From NCBI GenBank assembly GCA_017536555.1, contig JAFXHE010000002.1, forward strand, positions 1 through 64,000: 64,000 nt of DNA, in the 5' to 3' direction. How positions within the stretch are numbered: position 1 is the first letter of the stretch; every line of letters begins with the position of its first letter. A model generated the notes under the pieces. It saw nothing but the letters and a program-made list of their open reading frames with translations, did no database searches and was not told the origin of the DNA. The translations under genes and the position numbers were made by a program. Source of the stretch: Alistipes sp. Its GTDB lineage: Bacteria; Bacteroidota; Bacteroidia; Bacteroidales; Rikenellaceae. Positions 59,374 to 64,000 of this stretch are shown piece by piece.

Positions 59374-61827
59374 ATGAAAGAAGATATACTCCAAGGTCTT
59401 AACCCCGCTCAACGTGAGGCCGTTGTGAACTATAATGGGCCTTCACTCATCATTGCTGGTGCTGGCTCGGGAAAGACGCGTGTGCTCACCACCCGTATTG
59501 CCTATATGTTGGCGGAGGGGGTCGACCCACGCTCGATCCTTGCTCTGACCTTTACCAACAAGGCGGCACGCGAGATGCGTGAACGTATCGAGCTATTAGT
59601 GGGTGCAAAGGCGAGATTTATACGTATGGGCACATTCCACTCGGTGTTTGCGCGACTGTTGCGCGAAAATGCCGAGCGTATAGGCTTTCCACAGAGCTAC
59701 ACCATATACGAGCCCAACGATGTGAAAAACCTTATTAAGAGCATCATCAAGGAGCGCAATCTTCCCGAGGAGCGATATAAGCCACAGGCGGTTGCCGCGC
59801 GTATCTCGATGGCTAAAAACTGCCTTATTACACCAGGTGCATACATAGCAAATGGCTCGCTTGGTGCCGAAGATCGTGAGGCGAAGATGCCCGAGCTTGG
59901 CGAGATATATGCCGACTACTGTGAGCGTTGTAAGCGCAATGGTGCGATGGATTTCGACGACCTGTTGCTCCAGACAAACATCCTGTTGCGCGATGCTCCC
60001 GAGGTGCTTGAGAAGTATCAGACACAGTTCCAGTATGTGCTTGTTGACGAGTATCAGGATACCAATATGGCGCAGTATATCATAGTGCGCCGTCTTGCTC
60101 TGCAACACTCCAATGTATGCGTCGTTGGAGATGATGCACAGAGTATCTATGCCTTCCGTGGAGCGAAGATTGAGAACATATTGTCGTTCCAGCGCGACTA
60201 CCCCACCGCACAGGTATATAAGCTTGAGCAGAACTATCGCTCGACGCAGACCATTGTCGATGCCGCTAACTCGCTCATCAGCCACAACTCACGCCGCTTG
60301 GATAAGCGTTGTTTTTCGGCTGCCGACAAGGGCGAGAAGATACGCCTTGTGCGAGTTATGGAGGATCACGCCGAGGCATTAGAGGTGGCTATGGACATCA
60401 AAGATAGGGCGCGTAATGGTGCCGAGTGGCGCGACTTTGCCATACTCTACCGCACCAATAAGCAGCACGGTCTGTTTGAGGCTGCGCTGACACGTCGTGC
60501 GATACCCTACCGCGTCTATAAGGGTATGTCGCTCTTGGAGCATAAGGATATACGCAATATGCTCGCCTACATAAGCCTTATAATCAACCCCAACGATGAC
60601 GAGTCGTTCAAGCGCATTGTGAACTACCCTGCGCGAGGTATCGGTGATACGACAATAATGCGTATTGAGCAGCTTGCGCGCGAGCGCGGTAGCTCTATGT
60701 GGCACGCTGTAGACGCGCTTGTTGCTGCTACGGAGGTAAACTCTGTGGAGAGGGTTGTGGTGCGTAAGGTTACAGACTTTGTTCGCCTTATAAACGAGCT
60801 ATCGGCGATGCGTATGCAGATGAGTGTTACCGACTTTGCCAAGGAGGTTATGGCGCGCTCGGGCATCCTTCACCAGTTGGAGATTGAGCGCAAGCCCGAG
60901 AACGATACCGCCAAGGACTACCTCGACCAGCTACTCTCTATGATGAGTGTCTTTGAGGATGAGTGTCACCAAGCTATGGAGGATGGTCTGCGTGAGATAG
61001 ATGCCGAGCCTACCATCGACGAGTGGATGCAGAACATAATGTTACAGACCGACCAAGATACCGAGGATGATGGCAATAAGGTTACACTTATGACTGTTCA
61101 CTCGGCAAAGGGTCTTGAGTATGACTACGTCTATATAGTAGGTATGGAGGAGGGGTTGTTTCCGTCGGGTCGTGCCACCGAGTCGCTTGCCGACTTAGAG
61201 GAGGAGCGACGACTGATGTATGTGGCGGTGACACGTGCAAAACGTGCCGCTATGCTCTCGTTCAGTGAGACGCGCCACGTGTGGGGCAAGCTCGAAAGTA
61301 CACAGCCGAGCCGCTTCCTGCGCGACATTGACCGCGAATATCTCGATGCCGATTTCAACATAGAGGAGCTGTATGGTCGTAGCCGCTGGGAGCGAGCTGT
61401 GGGTGGCGATGATGATACACCTGACTATCGTCCGCGTGGAGGATACGCAACGAGCCGTGGTGGCTATGCATCACGCGCAAACACTACACGTCAAACGACA
61501 CAGCATCCAACCACACAACGTCCCAATAGTGCTTCGCGCCAGCCACGCCCCGAGGTTGTCACAACGCCACCACCTGTTGACCCCGTGAGTGCGGGTATGC
61601 GCCGTTTGGGTGTGCGCTTTGTTGATGAGCCTGTTGCGGAGAGCCCTCGCCCGAAGATAGGCGAGTGCGCCTATTGTGTGGGTGAGCGTGTTGAGCATCC
61701 GAAGTTTGGTGCTGGCGTTATTGAGCGCGTCGAGCCCCTTGCCACCGACCATAAGATTGTCGTTGTGTTTGATAGGTTTGGTTCAAAGACGCTGCTTGCT
61801 AACTTTGCACGCCTCAATAAATTATAG
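59374..61827 (+). CDS. pcrA: UvrD/PcrA-type superfamily 1 DNA helicase
   Basis: An 817-residue SF1A helicase with motifs in order: Walker A IIAGAGSGKTRVLTTRIA, TFTNKAAREM, VDEYQDTN (Walker B), GDDAQSIYAFRGA, QNYRST, TVHSAKGLEYD and VAVTRAKR. The C-terminal end (KIGECAYCVGERVEHPKFGAGVIERVE, VVVFDRFGSKTLL) is the Tudor-like domain of PcrA/UvrD that contacts RNA polymerase. A Thr/Arg/Gln-rich linker precedes it. It acts in nucleotide excision and mismatch repair and in clearing RecA or RNA polymerase. Confidence 0.94.
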   Translation: MKEDILQGLNPAQREAVVNYNGPSLIIAGAGSGKTRVLTTRIAYMLAEGVDPRSILALTFTNKAAREMRERIELLVGAKARFIRMGTFHSVFARLLRENAERIGFPQSYTIYEPNDVKNLIKSIIKERNLPEERYKPQAVAARISMAKNCLITPGAYIANGSLGAEDREAKMPELGEIYADYCERCKRNGAMDFDDLLLQTNILLRDAPEVLEKYQTQFQYVLVDEYQDTNMAQYIIVRRLALQHSNVCVVGDDAQSIYAFRGAKIENILSFQRDYPTAQVYKLEQNYRSTQTIVDAANSLISHNSRRLDKRCFSAADKGEKIRLVRVMEDHAEALEVAMDIKDRARNGAEWRDFAILYRTNKQHGLFEAALTRRAIPYRVYKGMSLLEHKDIRNMLAYISLIINPNDDESFKRIVNYPARGIGDTTIMRIEQLARERGSSMWHAVDALVAATEVNSVERVVVRKVTDFVRLINELSAMRMQMSVTDFAKEVMARSGILHQLEIERKPENDTAKDYLDQLLSMMSVFEDECHQAMEDGLREIDAEPTIDEWMQNIMLQTDQDTEDDGNKVTLMTVHSAKGLEYDYVYIVGMEEGLFPSGRATESLADLEEERRLMYVAVTRAKRAAMLSFSETRHVWGKLESTQPSRFLRDIDREYLDADFNIEELYGRSRWERAVGGDDDTPDYRPRGGYATSRGGYASRANTTRQTTQHPTTQRPNSASRQPRPEVVTTPPPVDPVSAGMRRLGVRFVDEPVAESPRPKIGECAYCVGERVEHPKFGAGVIERVEPLATDHKIVVVFDRFGSKTLLANFARLNKL

Positions 61828-61835
61828 TATCTTTG
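61804..61835 (+). promoter_or_regulatory. Promoter of the glycosyltransferase-nth unit, abutting the ATG
   Basis: TTTG at 61804-61807 (inside the end of the helicase gene), 20-nt spacer, TATCTTTG at 61828-61835. The ATG of the next gene is at 61840, so a transcript from here would have almost no leader. Confidence 0.65.
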
Positions 61836-61839
61836 TGCT

Positions 61840-62784
61840 ATGAGTGAAGATGTTGTGTTGTCGGTTGTGATGACCACCTATAACCACGAGCGGTGGCTCG
61901 CAGCCGCTATTGAGAGTGTGCTTGTGCAACACACCTCATTTGGTGTGGAGCTTGTCATTGGCGAGGATTGCAGCACTGACCGCACACGCGCCATTGCCGA
62001 GGATTATGCAACGAAGTATCCCGACATTGTGCGTGTCGTAACCTCCGACAGCAATGTGGGCTGGCGACGTAACTATCGTCGTAGCATCGCTGCGGCGCGC
62101 GGACGCTATATCGCCCTACTTGATGGCGATGACTACTTCACCGATAGCCGTAAGCTACAACGCCAGGTAGAGCTCTTGGAGTCCGACCCGACGTTGGGTA
62201 TGTGCTATACGCGCTCGGAGCGTATTGATGAGGATGGAAATGTGACGATATACCCCGAGGGCGAGTGCACCACCACGTTTGAAGATATGTTGTGGTGTAA
62301 CCCTGCCGAGAATTCTACGGTGGTGGCGCGCCGCGAACTTGTCGAGCGTTACTATGCCGAGATTAAGCCCGAGAATCACCCCGAGTGGCTCACAGATGAC
62401 CTGCCTATGTGGCTATGGTTTGCCGCAAATAGCAGCTATGCGAGTATAGACGCAAAGATGGCAGTACACCGTGTTTTGCGCCGTAGTGTGAGCCATAGCG
62501 AGGAGTATCGTCGTAAGATTGCTTTCTGCGATTCGCTGTCAGATATAAGTGTCTGGTACGATGAGCGTTATAATAACCGCGCTATGCGCTATAAGTTGCT
62601 CCGCAAGCGACAGAATACCGCACTATGGGTGTTGTCGTATTGTGGTGGCGTGGGCGAATATTTAGGACGCTGGTTGAGCGATGTTAAAGCTGAGCCTCGT
62701 CTATTGTTAAACATTGCTGCGTACGGACTCTTCGTGAAGAAGGTGTGTTGGCGTATGTGGCGTAAACAGAGCTGTGTGAGATGA
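61840..62784 (+). CDS. Family 2 glycosyltransferase
   Basis: A 314-residue GT-A glycosyltransferase: SVVMTTYNHERWLAAAIESVLVQ at the N-terminus (nucleotide-binding strand), GEDCSTDRT, ARGRYIALLDGDDYF with the DxD metal site, and a C-terminal region with a few hydrophobic stretches. Similar proteins add sugars to polysaccharide or glycolipid; donor and acceptor are not predictable. It overlaps nth by 4 nt (ATGA). Confidence 0.85.
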   Translation: MSEDVVLSVVMTTYNHERWLAAAIESVLVQHTSFGVELVIGEDCSTDRTRAIAEDYATKYPDIVRVVTSDSNVGWRRNYRRSIAAARGRYIALLDGDDYFTDSRKLQRQVELLESDPTLGMCYTRSERIDEDGNVTIYPEGECTTTFEDMLWCNPAENSTVVARRELVERYYAEIKPENHPEWLTDDLPMWLWFAANSSYASIDAKMAVHRVLRRSVSHSEEYRRKIAFCDSLSDISVWYDERYNNRAMRYKLLRKRQNTALWVLSYCGGVGEYLGRWLSDVKAEPRLLLNIAAYGLFVKKVCWRMWRKQSCVR

Positions 62785-63434
62785 CCACAAAGGAGCGTTT
62801 TCAGGCCGTTGTCGACTACTTTCAGGAGGCTATGCCTATTGCCGAGAGTGAGCTGAACTATAACAACCCATTCGAGCTGTTGGTGGCTGTGGTGCTCTCG
62901 GCACAGTGTACCGACAAGCGTGTTAATATGACTACGCCCGCGCTCTTTAAGGCGTATCCCACGCCAGAGGCTATGGCGCGTGCAACGGTGGACGAAGTGT
63001 ATGGCTACATACGTAGCATATCCTATCCCAACAACAAAGCGAAGCACCTTGTGGCTCTTGCAGAGCGTCTTGTGGAGAGCTACGGTGGAGAGGTGCCGAG
63101 TGACCTCGATGAGTTGCAGACACTGCCTGGCGTAGGTCGTAAGACCGCCAATGTGCTTGGTGCTGTGCTCTGGCAGCGCGAGGTTATGCCTGTCGACACC
63201 CACGTATTTAGGGTTGCGGCACGCATAGGCTTGAGCCGTAATGCCCGCACACCACTTGCCACAGAGCGACAACTCGAGGCGGGCTTTCCTGGTGAGTTGC
63301 TACCCATAGCGCACCATTGGCTGATACTACACGGACGTTATACCTGCGTGGCGCGTAAGCCCAAGTGTGATAAGTGTGGTATTACGCACGCCTGCAAATA
63401 TTGGCGTGAAAATCAACGAAAGACGAGTAAATAA
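62781..63434 (+). CDS. nth: Endonuclease III (DNA glycosylase/AP lyase)
   Basis: A 217-residue Nth: helix-hairpin-helix LPGVGRKTANVLG with the catalytic Lys, VDTHVFRVAARIGL with the catalytic Asp, and a C-terminal 4Fe-4S cluster loop with the spacing C-x6-C-x2-C-x5-C (CVARKPKCDKCGITHAC). It removes oxidised pyrimidines and cleaves the abasic site in base excision repair. It is translationally coupled to the glycosyltransferase gene. Confidence 0.95.
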   Translation: MTTKERFQAVVDYFQEAMPIAESELNYNNPFELLVAVVLSAQCTDKRVNMTTPALFKAYPTPEAMARATVDEVYGYIRSISYPNNKAKHLVALAERLVESYGGEVPSDLDELQTLPGVGRKTANVLGAVLWQREVMPVDTHVFRVAARIGLSRNARTPLATERQLEAGFPGELLPIAHHWLILHGRYTCVARKPKCDKCGITHACKYWRENQRKTSK

Positions 63435-63443
63435 TTATTTGAT

Positions 63444-64000
63444 ATGAAGAGAGTTATAGGTATAGTTATGCTGTTGCTTGCAGCCTGCACAACGCCATAT
63501 TATCCTGCGATTGACAACCCCGAGATAAACGTCACCGTGACTGACCGTGATATCATATCGTGGATAGATCAGCGACTTGTTGAGGAGTATTATTGGCTTG
63601 ACGAGGTTGCCGAGGTCAAGGGCTCATTTAATCGTAATGTAGAGTGGGAGGGATACCTTGCAAGTGCCTTGCAGCAGCTTACCACCAATAGCGACGACAG
63701 CCACTATGACCAGCAGGGTCGTCGCCTCTTCTACTCATATATACGTGAGGTGTCATCTACTACATCGCGTGCGGCAGCCAAAGAGGGCTACGGCATACGC
63801 CTCTATAATGCTGTTGTCAGCTTCAACTCGGGTGACTACGGCTTCTTGGTGGACTACACCTTCCCCGACTCGCCAGCAATGAAGGCGGGTGTGCGCCGTG
63901 GCGATATTGTGTGTACAATAAATGGCTCGCCAATAAATCAGGATAACTACGCTACACTCTTTAACTCGATACAGACAAATACCATAGCCTCGTTGCGCTT
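63444..64000 (+). CDS. S41-type carboxyl-terminal processing peptidase lipoprotein (partial, runs off the window)
   Basis: The frame starts MKRVIGIVMLLLAACTTPYY, an SPII signal with Cys15, and is still open at the window edge after 185 codons. The mature part has DRDIISWIDQRLVEEYYWLDEV, as at the N-terminus of Bacteroidetes S41 peptidases, then a PDZ-like stretch (GYGIRLYN, VDYTFPDSPAMKAGVRRGDIVCTINGSPIN). The Ser/Lys catalytic domain would lie beyond the window. It begins 9 nt after nth. Confidence 0.75.
   Translation, partial: MKRVIGIVMLLLAACTTPYYPAIDNPEINVTVTDRDIISWIDQRLVEEYYWLDEVAEVKGSFNRNVEWEGYLASALQQLTTNSDDSHYDQQGRRLFYSYIREVSSTTSRAAAKEGYGIRLYNAVVSFNSGDYGFLVDYTFPDSPAMKAGVRRGDIVCTINGSPINQDNYATLFNSIQTNTIASLR

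Noticed and set aside
1-64000. CRISPR arrays, complete insertion sequences, rRNA or complete tRNA genes
   Set aside because: I found no regularly spaced direct repeats with unique spacers, no transposase-like frame, and no complete tRNA or rRNA; the repeats seen are tandem or hairpin types.

Overview
The window is a chromosomal segment of a Bacteroidales bacterium. Supporting signs are Bacteroidetes-type promoters (TTTG, then 19-21 bases, then TAnnTTTG), no visible Shine-Dalgarno sequences, a MoxR/Bat (aerotolerance) cluster, many SPII lipoproteins with acidic residues after the lipobox cysteine, and DUF4988-, fimbrillin- and rSAM/lipoprotein-type genes. Gene content and moderate GC fit the Rikenellaceae/Alistipes neighbourhood, but that placement is an inference.

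Layout. 1-914: no gene; an integration-scarred region with four partial copies of a tRNA-Ser 3' end, two terminators and a 67-bp tandem repeat. 915-8362: a four-domain sulfur/redox fusion protein with a MarR regulator, ComF, an ECF sigma factor with a membrane partner, a UmuDC translesion polymerase pair and a hexapeptide acetyltransferase. 8491-10986: two surface lipoproteins. 11554-20787 (all minus): polA, queD, an MscS-type channel, kbl and pepD, with minisatellites and duplicated terminators between them. 20837-26827 (minus): a six-gene moxR-DUF58-(DUF4381-like)-batC-batA-batB operon driven by a good promoter. 27157-30479 (plus): galE, a small outer-membrane-type protein, a cyclophilin and DAHP synthase/chorismate mutase. 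30761-33880: a second DUF4988 lipoprotein with collagen-like repeats. 34031-36277 (minus): recO and ispG.

36680-43113 is the most unusual part. One promoter and one terminator bracket ten tightly spaced genes: eight small lipoproteins, four of which are paralogues sharing a DG-x-x-NGG motif, and two SPASM-type radical SAM enzymes. I interpret it as an expanded rSAM/lipoprotein system, a predicted but uncharacterised Bacteroidetes modification system. Just downstream lie a 47-codon peptide gene and a long frame encoding a fimbrillin/ricin-like/FN3 lipoprotein. That frame is cut by a single in-frame TGA from a C-terminal DNA/RNA non-specific endonuclease domain.

47552-64000 is mostly housekeeping: sppA, mrp, an AT-rich stretch with a possible structured RNA, nrnA, an MsbA-like exporter, a DksA/TraR-like protein, ileS and yebC, pcrA, a glycosyltransferase whose promoter abuts its ATG, nth, and an S41-type peptidase lipoprotein running off the right edge.
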